From Methylophilus medardicus (GTDB lineage: Bacteria; Pseudomonadota; Gammaproteobacteria; Burkholderiales; Methylophilaceae), in assembly GCF_006363955.1 (NCBI RefSeq), contig NZ_CP040948.1:1550001-1614000 (forward strand): a DNA stretch of 64,000 nucleotides, written 5' to 3'. The notes beneath the pieces were generated by a model. It saw only the letters and a list, made by a program, of their open reading frames with translations. It was not told the DNA's origin and did not search any database. Position numbers and translations under genes: made by a program. Shown here one piece after another: positions 9,093 through 19,643 of this stretch. The first letter of the stretch is position 1. Each line of letters begins with the position of its first letter.

Positions 9093-9770
9093 TCAGGAGT
9101 TCAAATGAAATTTTTTCAGTGCGTCTTTTTTAACATTTTCGTCATATGCAAAGTGACCAGCGGCCGATTTTCCTTGCAGCACGAGGGCCAAATGTAAACG
9201 ATCACGCACTTTAAGCGTATCGAACACAGAGGTTAAATGCGCTTTTACCGTGCGTTCAGAGATAGACAATACGCGGGCAATTTCTTTATTGCTGTTGCCT
9301 TTGGCTGCTTGCAAGGCCACTTCACGTTCTCGCTTAGTCAAGCCCTCTAATATTTCTTCCATGGCATCAGGCTGGGTTTGCCCCTGCGTGGTGAGGGTAA
9401 TTAAATGTTTCAGAACATCGCGACCCAGCCAAACCCCTCCCTGTGAGACTACGCTGAATACTTCTTTCAGGACGTTTTGATGCGCATATGCGTGCAAATA
9501 ACCAACCGCACCTGACTCGAGCGCTTGCATGGCTTCTGTTTGATCGGGATTGTTAGACAAGACGATCACTTTGGCAGATGGCAACACCCGCAATATCTGC
9601 TGGACATGCTGGCGCCATTGATTACCCTGCTCTAGCTGTGCATGCACCCATATCACAGAGGCCCCCGCCATATCCGCAGACACAACACCAGACATGACAG
9701 TTAGCTGCGGGAAAGCCTTCAGCCATGAATCGACGGTTTGTTTTAAGGTAGTAACGAATAAATGCTTCAT
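9093..9770 (-). CDS. LuxR/NarL-type transcription regulator with degenerate receiver domain
   Basis: 225 aa. Residues ~145-205 are a typical LuxR HTH (LTKREREVALQAAKGNSNKE, then ISERTVKAHL). Residues 1-~125 have the spacing of a response-regulator receiver (AKVIVLSNNPD, ALESGAVGYLHAY). The phospho-acceptor Asp is missing, however: the expected strand reads VIWVHAQ (39-45), and the usual Lys after GYL is His. It is therefore probably not controlled by phosphorylation, like the CsgD/VpsT class, some of which sense c-di-GMP. It sits between lapC (6 bp away) and the tolC-ompA gene, and probably controls the Lap genes. Its ligand is unknown. Confidence 0.85.
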   Translation of the reverse strand: MKHLFVTTLKQTVDSWLKAFPQLTVMSGVVSADMAGASVIWVHAQLEQGNQWRQHVQQILRVLPSAKVIVLSNNPDQTEAMQALESGAVGYLHAYAHQNVLKEVFSVVSQGGVWLGRDVLKHLITLTTQGQTQPDAMEEILEGLTKREREVALQAAKGNSNKEIARVLSISERTVKAHLTSVFDTLKVRDRLHLALVLQGKSAAGHFAYDENVKKDALKKFHLNS

Positions 9771-9775
9771 AGTAT

Positions 9776-11188
9776 TTAACGCTCGGTTAATGCGTAAGAT
9801 TTTGCTTTTAGGACGGGTTTTAATAAGTAGGAGAGCACGGTTTTTTTCCCTGTCAAAATATCTACTTGTGCCACCATCCCGGGAATAATCGGTAAATGGT
9901 CGCCCAGCGTATTGTTATCTGTTCTTATCTTAACGACATAATAGGCATTACCTTTATCGTCAATGGTCGAATCGGCAGCAATATCTTGCACCGAGCCCTC
10001 TAAACTGCCGTAAATGGTGTAGTCATAAGCGGTCAGTTTAATAATGGCGGGCTGTTGCGGGCGGATAAATGCAATATCCTTAGTCTGCACCTTGGCCTCA
10101 ATGACGAGGGCATCATCAGAAGGGACGACCTCCATCACCTCTTTGCCCGGCTGAATCACCCCACCAACCGTATTGAAATAAAGCTTGCTGACTTTACCGT
10201 TCACGGGCGAGGTGAGTGTGGATTGCTTGACCTTATCCGACAGCGCGAGACTAGACTGCGTGAGACTGTTGATTTTGGCGGTCGTCTCGTTCAATTCTGT
10301 GCGTATCTTGCTTGTGAATGATTGTTGCGCTTCTGAGACTTTGCGACGCGCTTCTGAGATCGACGCAGTGATACGCCCAAGTTGCGCCGATGCCTGATCA
10401 ATGTCGCCTTTGGCGCGGTTGGCATCTCGCTCCAATCTCAAAATCTCAATTTCGGAAACGGCTCCGCTATTCAGCAAGGGACGATTAGCGGCTAACTCTT
10501 TACTGGTGGACTCATAGGTTTTAATGGCCACTTCTTTTTTAAATTGCACCTCAGACAGCTCACGCTCGCGTTGCGACAACTGATCTCTGGCAATATTGAT
10601 TTGTGAGCCCAACTCATCCCTGCCCGCATTAAATAACTGTAGCTCTTGCAAATAAGTATCCGGGATTTTCTGCTGCACTTCACTGGGCGGGTTGAAACTG
10701 CCGCCATTGGCGAGCGCTTTTAGGCGGGCTTCTTTTGCCTTCAGTGACAAATATTGGCTTTCATTTTCTTTTAGCGAAGAAATCGCTCTGGTTTCATCAA
10801 TTTTGATCAGCGGTTGGCCACGTTTAACGGTATCGCCCAATTGCACCATGATATCTACCACGATGCCACCGTCTAGTGATTGCACCACCTGAATCTGACG
10901 GGACGGAATGACTCGACCTTCGCCGCGTGTCACCTCATCTACTTTGGCCAGACTGGCCCATGCAAGCAGCACCAGCAAAATAATTAAAATGCCATACATA
11001 ATCATTTTGGCATGCAGCATGGTGTCTTCTACCATCACTGCATGGGCTTGCTCAGTCCAGTTTCTGGATTCTGCGGTGTCAGTGTTCACCATTTTGTCGA
11101 CCAGCATATGTACCGGCTTGCCGAGGCGCACCCAGAAGCTGTCGGGCTTGGTCACTTCACCAATTTGATCGAATATTTTTTTTGCCAT
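9776..11188 (-). CDS. lapC: Type I secretion membrane-fusion protein (HlyD family, LapC)
   Basis: 470 aa periplasmic adaptor linking the inner-membrane ABC transporter to the TolC-like channel. The start at 11188 (MAKKIFDQIGEV) follows an AAGGT ribosome site; the frame continues upstream, but that would overlap the transporter gene. A single membrane segment lies near residues 50-75 (MIMYGILIILLVLLAWAS). It is followed by a barrel/lipoyl part (EGRVIPSRQIQVVQSLDGG), long coiled-coil helices at about 140-330, and the second lipoyl half with the HlyD signature region (SPVNGKVSKLYFNTVGGVIQ). It starts 4 bp after the stop codon of lapB, so the two are translated as one unit. Confidence 0.92.
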   Translation of the reverse strand: MAKKIFDQIGEVTKPDSFWVRLGKPVHMLVDKMVNTDTAESRNWTEQAHAVMVEDTMLHAKMIMYGILIILLVLLAWASLAKVDEVTRGEGRVIPSRQIQVVQSLDGGIVVDIMVQLGDTVKRGQPLIKIDETRAISSLKENESQYLSLKAKEARLKALANGGSFNPPSEVQQKIPDTYLQELQLFNAGRDELGSQINIARDQLSQRERELSEVQFKKEVAIKTYESTSKELAANRPLLNSGAVSEIEILRLERDANRAKGDIDQASAQLGRITASISEARRKVSEAQQSFTSKIRTELNETTAKINSLTQSSLALSDKVKQSTLTSPVNGKVSKLYFNTVGGVIQPGKEVMEVVPSDDALVIEAKVQTKDIAFIRPQQPAIIKLTAYDYTIYGSLEGSVQDIAADSTIDDKGNAYYVVKIRTDNNTLGDHLPIIPGMVAQVDILTGKKTVLSYLLKPVLKAKSYALTER

Positions 11189-11192
11189 GTTG

Positions 11193-13337
11193 TTACCTTG
11201 CCTTACCCACTTTACCGGCACGTAACGCAGCCGTGACATCTTCTTTCGTACCGTCAGCCACGACTTGACCGGAGTCAATCACAATCAAGCGTTCTGCCAG
11301 CTCTAGCATGGCATTCCGGTGGCTAATCACCACCATGGTTTTACCGCTGGTGGCCTCTGCAATATTACGCTTTACGGTTTCTTCACCTGAATGGTCCATG
11401 GCGCTGGTAGGTTCATCGAGCAAGACGATTTGTGGCTGGGTCACAAATGCGCGCGCAATACCCACTCCTTGACGCTGGCCACCCGACAAGGTGTCCCCGC
11501 GCTCACCCACCTCGAGGTCAAAGCCTTTCGGATGCGCATTGACGTAATCTGCAATGCCGCCAATCTTCGCCGCTTGTAACACGGACTGGTCGTCAGCATG
11601 AGGATCACGCAAGGTGATATTTTCGCGCAAGGAGCCATAAAACAGGTGATTGTCTTGCTGCACATAGCCAACGCTGCGCCGCAATTCGGCCGGGTCAATC
11701 TGACGCGCATCAATCCCATCAATCAGGATCGCGCCCTCGCTGGGTTGGTAGAGCCCCAAAATCAGCTTATTGATGGTAGTTTTGCCAGAGCCCATGCGGC
11801 CAATCAGGCCCACATGTTCGCCGGGGCGAATTCTGAAAGAGACGCGATTTAAAGCCAGCTCGTCCGAACCGGGATACTTAAAGGAGACATTTTTGAACTC
11901 AATCTCGCCCTTAAACGCAGGACGCGATAAAAAATTCACCCCTTTGCTACGCTCTTCTGGCTTCGCCATAATCTCTTCAAGCGATTTCAATGAAGTGGCG
12001 GCGGTGTGATATTGCGTGAATAAACTTGCGATTTGCGAGATGGGCGCTAAGCCACGGCTGGTTAATTGCGAGCAGGCAATCAAGCCACCCATGGTTAAGT
12101 CACCATTGGAAATTAAATACACGCCCAAAATCACAATGACCACACTGATAATTTGCTGCAATGCGTAGCTACCATTGGTGATCGACGAGGACAGTAACTT
12201 TAACTTGCTACCGACTTCAGACAGGAAAAGTGCGCTTTTCTCCCATTTGCCCTGCATCTGACCTTCAACGCCCATCGATTTGACGGTTTCTAAGCCAACT
12301 AAACTTTCAATCAAGGTCGCATTACGCTGCGCACTGGCGCGATACATGGTTTCTGATAAGTCGTGCATCTTGGTTTGCACACTTAAAGAATAGATCAGCA
12401 CGATGGCGCCACCAATCAATGCGGGCAACACCATGTATACATTGATCCAAGCGATGACGATCAGAAATATAATGCCGAACGGCAAATCAATCAGCGTAAT
12501 CACCGTGGCAGAGGTAATAAAGTCGCGCACACTTTCAAAAGAGCGCAGATTTGAGGCAAAAGAACCTACCGAATTCGGTTTGGCTTCATAACGGGTGCCA
12601 AGGACTTTTTCCATGATTTGTGCACTGAGCTTGACGTCGATTCTGGCACTCGCCCAGTCCAAAAAATAGGCGCGCATGGATCTAAGCAGCAAATCACCCA
12701 ACACAATTAGACCAACGCCGATACCCAACACCCACAACGTCTCAATCGCTTTATTCGGCACGACGCGGTCGTAGACATTCATGGTAAACAATGGCATGGC
12801 CAAGGCAAACAAATTAATCAGCAGTGCCGCCAACATCACATCGCGATAAATGCCTTTGTTCTCGGCCAGGGTGCCCCAAAACCAATGCCTCGCTTTGATA
12901 CGGCCCACCTCTGGAGTGCGCTTGTCGAATATAAACGTTTGCTTGGTGACCAGTGCATAACCAGTATATTCCGCAGCCAAGTCAGCCAAACTCATGGTGA
13001 TCGGATCCGGCGATATATCCGCAAACACCACCTGGGCAAAGTGTCGCGTGTCGTCGATATTGAGCAACTGGCAGGCACGCTCGTGATTGAGCAGTAGGGT
13101 GATATCGGTTTGCGGTCGCAGCAATTCAGTCATGGCTGCTTGCTTAACGGTCACCTCTAATCTTAAACGCTCTGCTGAGCGTTTAAATAACTCAGGGTTG
13201 AGCTTGCCATTATCAAGTGGTAGCCCTGAAGTTAAGGCATCCCGCGTCGTTGCCAGCCGATTGTGACGGCAAATATATAACAGACACTCAAGCAGAGCAT
13301 CTTGGCTGGATTTATTAAAATATTGCGTCGTTTCCAT
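11193..13337 (-). CDS. lapB: Type I secretion ABC transporter, permease/ATPase (LapB)
   Basis: 714 aa from the ATG at 13337 (METTQYFNKSS); a TTG at 13370 would add 11 residues. Domains: an N-terminal C39-peptidase-like domain (~10-130) without the catalytic Cys, as in RTX exporters, a six-helix ABC membrane domain (~150-430), and an ATPase domain (~475-705). The ATPase shows Walker A GRMGSGKTT, signature TLSGGQRQ, Walker B IVLLDEPTSAMD and switch His VVISHRN. It exports the adhesin together with lapC and the TolC-OmpA protein. Its length and layout fit the LapB/TIGR03375 family. Confidence 0.93.
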   Translation of the reverse strand: METTQYFNKSSQDALLECLLYICRHNRLATTRDALTSGLPLDNGKLNPELFKRSAERLRLEVTVKQAAMTELLRPQTDITLLLNHERACQLLNIDDTRHFAQVVFADISPDPITMSLADLAAEYTGYALVTKQTFIFDKRTPEVGRIKARHWFWGTLAENKGIYRDVMLAALLINLFALAMPLFTMNVYDRVVPNKAIETLWVLGIGVGLIVLGDLLLRSMRAYFLDWASARIDVKLSAQIMEKVLGTRYEAKPNSVGSFASNLRSFESVRDFITSATVITLIDLPFGIIFLIVIAWINVYMVLPALIGGAIVLIYSLSVQTKMHDLSETMYRASAQRNATLIESLVGLETVKSMGVEGQMQGKWEKSALFLSEVGSKLKLLSSSITNGSYALQQIISVVIVILGVYLISNGDLTMGGLIACSQLTSRGLAPISQIASLFTQYHTAATSLKSLEEIMAKPEERSKGVNFLSRPAFKGEIEFKNVSFKYPGSDELALNRVSFRIRPGEHVGLIGRMGSGKTTINKLILGLYQPSEGAILIDGIDARQIDPAELRRSVGYVQQDNHLFYGSLRENITLRDPHADDQSVLQAAKIGGIADYVNAHPKGFDLEVGERGDTLSGGQRQGVGIARAFVTQPQIVLLDEPTSAMDHSGEETVKRNIAEATSGKTMVVISHRNAMLELAERLIVIDSGQVVADGTKEDVTAALRAGKVGKAR

Positions 13338-13470
13338 GGCAGGTCGCTTAATTTTTATCTTTATTTGCAATCAATCAATGTGCAGCATTGACGATCTTAT
13401 GGCATGTCAGCGAATTTCAAATCGATAAGTATATGGCATAACACCCCATAATTACAAAAATTAACAATTG

Positions 13471-15399
13471 TTATACTTCACCAAATTGTAAACTTTCTTG
13501 CACAAAAGGCCCGGTGACCGCTTCAATGCCGATCGCATTCAGACTATCTAGTTCTTGTTGATCCTGCACACCTTCGGCAATCGGCACAATGCCCATCGTG
13601 CGCACCATCATGCACAACCCGCGCAACAAGGACTGTTGTTGAGGGCGCAAATGAATATCTCGTATGAGTGAGGCGTCAAACTTCGCATAGTCCAAACCAA
13701 GTTCATGCAGATCCCCCAATTGTGCGAGGCGGGTAGCCACGTGCTCTAACCCCACCATACAGCCGAGTGTTTTCACTAAATTGACAAACTCTTTAAACTT
13801 GCCAAAGTCGCTAAACGCGGCCTCTTCTGCCACCTCAAAACTCAATCTGGCGGGCTGACTGACGGTGAGCATCAATGCCTGCAATTTATCGCGGTATTCG
13901 TCACTGCGCATCGCCGCGGCAGAGACATTCACGCTCAAGCTTGCCGTGTTTTTGCTTAGCATCTCGACTGCGTGCTCGAGCGCCATGCCGTCTAAGGTTT
14001 TAATCATGTCCAGCTGACTGGCCCAATCGATAAAGGCACCAGCCGCCAGCCATTGGTCGCCTTCATCAATGTGCAAACGCAACGGACACTCATAATGATA
14101 GAGCTGCTGATGGCGTTGCATGACGGGATAACACGCCAGCTTGATCTGCTTTTGCTCAATGGCTTGCAAGAATTGCTGTTTCCATTGATTGAGGTAATTT
14201 TTTCTAGACGTGACAATGCTATTCGCATTCATGACCCGCATTGGCACGGCCGTCTGATCCTCTGCCAAGTCTAGAATAAACTCCATGACCCGATGAATGT
14301 CGGCAAAATCATCGCCTTTTTTAGTTTTGGTGTGCGTGATAACAAACTGAAACTGTAGCAATTGTTGCGCAGCATTGAGCTTTTCAAGCACTAGTTTCAG
14401 CTCAGTGGTGACCGCAAAATCATCCAGCGGCTGACGACTGAAGATGCCGAATACACCCCCTGCGAGACGACCACAAATCACGTCCTGGTAATGAGTCATC
14501 TGTTGCTGCAATGCGTCGCCCACCTTTTTGATCAGCTGGTTGGTCATGCTGTAACCCAATTGCTTATCAATCTCGGGTAAATTGCGTAATTGCACCAATA
14601 CCAACATGCCCTCAACAAACCCCTCGTGCTTCAACGCCACTGAGGCCGAATTGGTAAAGTGGGACTGGTTCATCAAGCCAGTCACTTCATCATAGTTAAT
14701 TTGTTGATTAAAGGTATTCAGCCGCTCCGACTCTGCCGTCACCATAGACTTCACACGCTCTGAAAGCATATTCATGGTTTGTACAAGTTTTCTGAATTCC
14801 TCAGTGGCAGGTTCTGCAATCGTAATATATTTACGGTCACCCAATGCCTCGGCTTGCGCAATCACGTCGTCTAGCGGTTTCAATATCTTTTTCAGCCACA
14901 ATCCTGAGACGATATAACTGAGAAAAGCCACCACCAGCGTCCACAACACGGCATGCCGAGAGGTATCCCACAATTGGTCGTAGGCGAGCGAAGCCTCGCT
15001 TTCTAGCACCAGGGTGCCATATTGTTGCCAGCCGGATTGAATATTGGCGACCCCAGGTTGAATGTCGACCGCACACAAATATTGAAACCATGCCGGTGCA
15101 TTGGCGTGGGGGTGACGGTTCACACGCTCGATCATGAGTGTATTGTCGGGGGAAACAATCGCAATACGGCGATAATGTCCCATGTCAAACTGCGCACTGA
15201 CAATTAACTCTACCGTGACATTGTCTTTTTGAATGTTTGAAAGCGTGATCGCCAGACCGTTGGCGTTATCGTTATTTTTCTTTTGCAGTTGCTCAGCCAT
15301 AAAGCGATGATCATCGTAGACACCCAAGAACAGGCACCCGGCAGCCACCATCAAAATAATGACCGAAATCGCAATGCGTATTTGTTTTACCAAAGACAT
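13471..15399 (-). CDS. lapD: LapD-like c-di-GMP receptor (degenerate GGDEF and EAL)
   Basis: 642 aa inner-membrane protein. TM1 (~7-27) and TM2 (~149-169) enclose a periplasmic LapD/MoxY-type domain. SGWQQYG near 122-128 probably carries the Trp that contacts LapG. Next come a HAMP linker (~170-225), a GGDEF domain (~235-390) and an EAL domain (~400-640). The GGDEF signature reads RLAGGVFGIF (311-320) and the EAL signature YECPLRL (436-442), so both active sites are lost. That is expected of a receptor that binds c-di-GMP through its EAL domain and sequesters the periplasmic protease. It lies between the protease gene and the exporter, as in pseudomonads. Confidence 0.93.
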   Translation of the reverse strand: MSLVKQIRIAISVIILMVAAGCLFLGVYDDHRFMAEQLQKKNNDNANGLAITLSNIQKDNVTVELIVSAQFDMGHYRRIAIVSPDNTLMIERVNRHPHANAPAWFQYLCAVDIQPGVANIQSGWQQYGTLVLESEASLAYDQLWDTSRHAVLWTLVVAFLSYIVSGLWLKKILKPLDDVIAQAEALGDRKYITIAEPATEEFRKLVQTMNMLSERVKSMVTAESERLNTFNQQINYDEVTGLMNQSHFTNSASVALKHEGFVEGMLVLVQLRNLPEIDKQLGYSMTNQLIKKVGDALQQQMTHYQDVICGRLAGGVFGIFSRQPLDDFAVTTELKLVLEKLNAAQQLLQFQFVITHTKTKKGDDFADIHRVMEFILDLAEDQTAVPMRVMNANSIVTSRKNYLNQWKQQFLQAIEQKQIKLACYPVMQRHQQLYHYECPLRLHIDEGDQWLAAGAFIDWASQLDMIKTLDGMALEHAVEMLSKNTASLSVNVSAAAMRSDEYRDKLQALMLTVSQPARLSFEVAEEAAFSDFGKFKEFVNLVKTLGCMVGLEHVATRLAQLGDLHELGLDYAKFDASLIRDIHLRPQQQSLLRGLCMMVRTMGIVPIAEGVQDQQELDSLNAIGIEAVTGPFVQESLQFGEV

Positions 15400-15517
15400 T
15401 TGAAAGCCCTCTTACTTTCCAGGGTGAGACCCAGCAACAACCCGACGTGCATACAGGCTTCGACAACTAGCCTAGCACTAACCCCTATCAATAACCACAT
15501 TTCTAACAGGTTTTTAA

Positions 15518-16192
15518 TCATTCCAGCCCATCCTGTCGCATACGCGTCAACACATCTCGCCATTTTGAAATATTAGCAGGCGAACCCGCCCGCATATTCG
15601 GATTATTGGCTACAAACAATCCTTTATCATTAAAACTAAATACCGGTGACAAATCACTGCGCTTGGAGGCAGGTAATAATTCAAAATTAAGATTATCGAG
15701 AATCAATGGATCGCTGCTCGGGTTCGAGTAGTAAGCCAACACCATATGCGGCCGGATGAACCCACTCGGCATACGTGCCCGCACATACGTCAATCGCAGC
15801 TTATCTTGCGACACACCAAGCTTCTTTAACAGCGTATATTTTGCAATACTAAAATCTTCACAATCACCCGCGCCCTTGCCAAAGGTTTCTAATGGACTGG
15901 CCCAATAATCCTCCTTACCCCACAGTGTGCTGTCATCTACAAACAACACATGCTGATTGGTAAAATCGTTGACCATGCCTACTTTGGTCATTTCGCTGGC
16001 ACCAGCGATTTGAGAGAATACCTCATTGAGTCGATTGATATTCTGATAAGCCTCTTCCCCATACCGCTGCCTAATTTTTTCAAGCATCGCCAACACATAA
16101 TCGTCCGCCAACAGCTGCGTCCATAGCAGACACAAGGACAAACAGAGTCCTGTCAGCAAACGAGCGATGTTGGGCGTGGCGTGGCTTATCAT
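15518..16192 (-). CDS. lapG: LapG-like periplasmic cysteine protease (transglutaminase-like, peptidase C93)
   Basis: 224 aa. The signal peptide is ~1-29 (LLTGLCLSLCLLWTQLLA). The catalytic triad of the bacterial transglutaminase-like family is visible: Cys111 in GAGDCEDFS, His149 in FIRPHMVLAYY and Asp166 in LILDNLN. In the known system this enzyme cuts the adhesin at the di-alanine after the retention module unless LapD holds it. The matching site (DDPAAGE) is present in the adhesin of this window. First gene of the minus-strand cluster, 118 bp upstream of lapD. Confidence 0.93.
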   Translation of the reverse strand: MISHATPNIARLLTGLCLSLCLLWTQLLADDYVLAMLEKIRQRYGEEAYQNINRLNEVFSQIAGASEMTKVGMVNDFTNQHVLFVDDSTLWGKEDYWASPLETFGKGAGDCEDFSIAKYTLLKKLGVSQDKLRLTYVRARMPSGFIRPHMVLAYYSNPSSDPLILDNLNFELLPASKRSDLSPVFSFNDKGLFVANNPNMRAGSPANISKWRDVLTRMRQDGLE

Positions 16193-16230
16193 GTGAAATG
16201 TATTCTTCGCCTTCGATTATGTCACTGTGA

Positions 16231-17757
<1,527 letters not shown>

Positions 17758-17768
17758 ACCTGATCGAT

Positions 17769-19643
17769 TTGACCCGGGATTCATTTGCGCTTTATTTCAA
17801 ACCTCCCGCTTTAGAAAAAGCAGCGCACACTTGGTTGCGCTGCTTAGGTAAGCTGGGCTTACATTGTCTGCGGCACTGGCTATTCAGGATAATTGCCTTG
17901 TTGCTCAGCATGAATGCCCTCGCGCAAGAGACGCCTTGGTTTGAGGTCAATACCGGTAGCATTTACAAAACGCGTTTTTCGCTCGTCACGGACGCGCCAC
18001 CAGCGCAAACCGCGTCCCTTCAGGAATTGTTAGAGACGCATCTAAGCCTACACGAGGCTATGCAAAATCCCCGCATGAATGACAGTGAATGGCGCAGACT
18101 GGTGCAAAAAACACCACGCGACATTGCTGACTTGCTTGCCACGGCCGGCTTTTTCAACACCAAAGCGCAGGTGTATCAGCCAGCCGCACATCTCGCAGAA
18201 TTTCGAATTGCGCTGCCGCCACAGGCAATTGTGAGTAACGTCGCGCTAACCATCGCCGGCGAGATTCAACAACCCGCGCATCAAACCCTCTATGCAGCAG
18301 CGCAAACAAACTGGTCGTTGCCAGTGAATAGCCCATTTACGCAACAAGCCTGGAGCGCGGCCAAGCGCGGAATACTGTCAAGCTTACTCCGCGCCGAGTT
18401 TCCCAATGCCAAAATGACCCGTTCACAAGCGATGGTGAATCCCCAAACGCAACAAGTCCAGATCACCATCAGCTTAGATTCGGGGCCTGCCGTACGCATT
18501 GGGCAAGTGCATTTTCATGGTTTGCAACATTATCAAGCGTCACAACTGAGGCCACTCAACACCTTAAGCACGGGTGCTCCTTATCGTCAGGCGGATTTAC
18601 TGACGTTGCAGAACAGCTTGATGAGTAGCGGAAAATTTCGTGCAGTTGAGGTGGCCGCGAACACCGACGCGCTGCAGGCAGACCATATCGCAGATGTCGA
18701 TGTCACGGTGCATGAACTAGAACAAAAAAGTATTCGTTTTGGGGTCGGCGCGAGCACCAACACCGGCGCACGCATCGTATTCAATTACACCGACCGCGAT
18801 TTATTTGACCGCGGATTGCTGTGGGATAGCAGCATCCGGTTAGAACAGCGACTGCAAGCCGCCACCTCCAACATCGGTTTTTTGACTGATGAAAAAGGCT
18901 ACCGAGATAGTATTCAAAACAGCGTCACCCGCACAGACCTTGAGGGGCAAATCACCACCGCGGTGCAAAACGGGGTGCGCCGCTATTGGGGCCAACCCAG
19001 GGTATTTGAGCAATTCATCGGCGCCAACTTATTGTATGAATTTTTGACGGTGGATGGCGAATCGTCTCAATTCAACAAGGCGGCAACCTTGGCTTATGGC
19101 TTGAACATGCGAAAACTAGATAACACCCTAGCGCCGACCAAAGGCTGGATTTTCAATACGCAGTTTCAATTCGCGCCATTGGACCGCTTATCTGATGGCC
19201 GTTTCTTGCAATCACAAGCCCGCATACAGGGCTTTTATCCATTGACCACCTCCACTCAATGGCTGGGCCGGCTTGAAGTGGGCGCTGTCACCGGCGCCAG
19301 CAGCGTGCCCGCGACTTACTTGTTCCGCGCCGGTGGCGACCAATCGGTGCGTGGCTATGCCTTTCAATCGCTCGGGGTCAAAGAAGCCGATGCCACCATC
19401 GGCGGCCGCGTGCTACTTACCGGCAGTAGCGAAATCGTACAATGGCTGACCGCGTCATGGGGTGCCGCCATGTTTGTCGATTTCGGTAACGCAGCAAATC
19501 GCTGGAAAGACTATGAACCGGCGCTGGGTTATGGCCTCGGGGTCCGCTGGCGCAGTCCGATTGGACCCGTGGGCGTCGACGTTGCCTATGGCGAAAAAAC
19601 CGACGACTATCGTTTGCACTTTAATCTAGGGGTGAATTTTTAA
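17769..19643 (+). CDS. tamA: TamA, Omp85-family outer-membrane assembly factor
   Basis: 624 aa from a TTG at 17769; no ATG precedes the signal-like stretch LFRIIALLLSMNALAQ (~39-53), so the start is uncertain and may be a later TTG. After the signal come POTRA repeats (GQVHFHGLQHYQASQLRPL) and a C-terminal 16-strand barrel. The Omp85 hallmark is GGDQSVRGYAFQSLG, and the chain ends in GVNF, a typical last strand with terminal Phe. The stop overlaps the tamB start (TAATG). With TamB it forms the translocation and assembly module for outer-membrane proteins and lipid transport. Confidence 0.93.
   Translation: MTRDSFALYFKPPALEKAAHTWLRCLGKLGLHCLRHWLFRIIALLLSMNALAQETPWFEVNTGSIYKTRFSLVTDAPPAQTASLQELLETHLSLHEAMQNPRMNDSEWRRLVQKTPRDIADLLATAGFFNTKAQVYQPAAHLAEFRIALPPQAIVSNVALTIAGEIQQPAHQTLYAAAQTNWSLPVNSPFTQQAWSAAKRGILSSLLRAEFPNAKMTRSQAMVNPQTQQVQITISLDSGPAVRIGQVHFHGLQHYQASQLRPLNTLSTGAPYRQADLLTLQNSLMSSGKFRAVEVAANTDALQADHIADVDVTVHELEQKSIRFGVGASTNTGARIVFNYTDRDLFDRGLLWDSSIRLEQRLQAATSNIGFLTDEKGYRDSIQNSVTRTDLEGQITTAVQNGVRRYWGQPRVFEQFIGANLLYEFLTVDGESSQFNKAATLAYGLNMRKLDNTLAPTKGWIFNTQFQFAPLDRLSDGRFLQSQARIQGFYPLTTSTQWLGRLEVGAVTGASSVPATYLFRAGGDQSVRGYAFQSLGVKEADATIGGRVLLTGSSEIVQWLTASWGAAMFVDFGNAANRWKDYEPALGYGLGVRWRSPIGPVGVDVAYGEKTDDYRLHFNLGVNF

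Noticed and set aside
15022-15207. Plus-strand frames in the lapD region
   Set aside because: Shadows of lapD; the minus-strand product shows clear domains.
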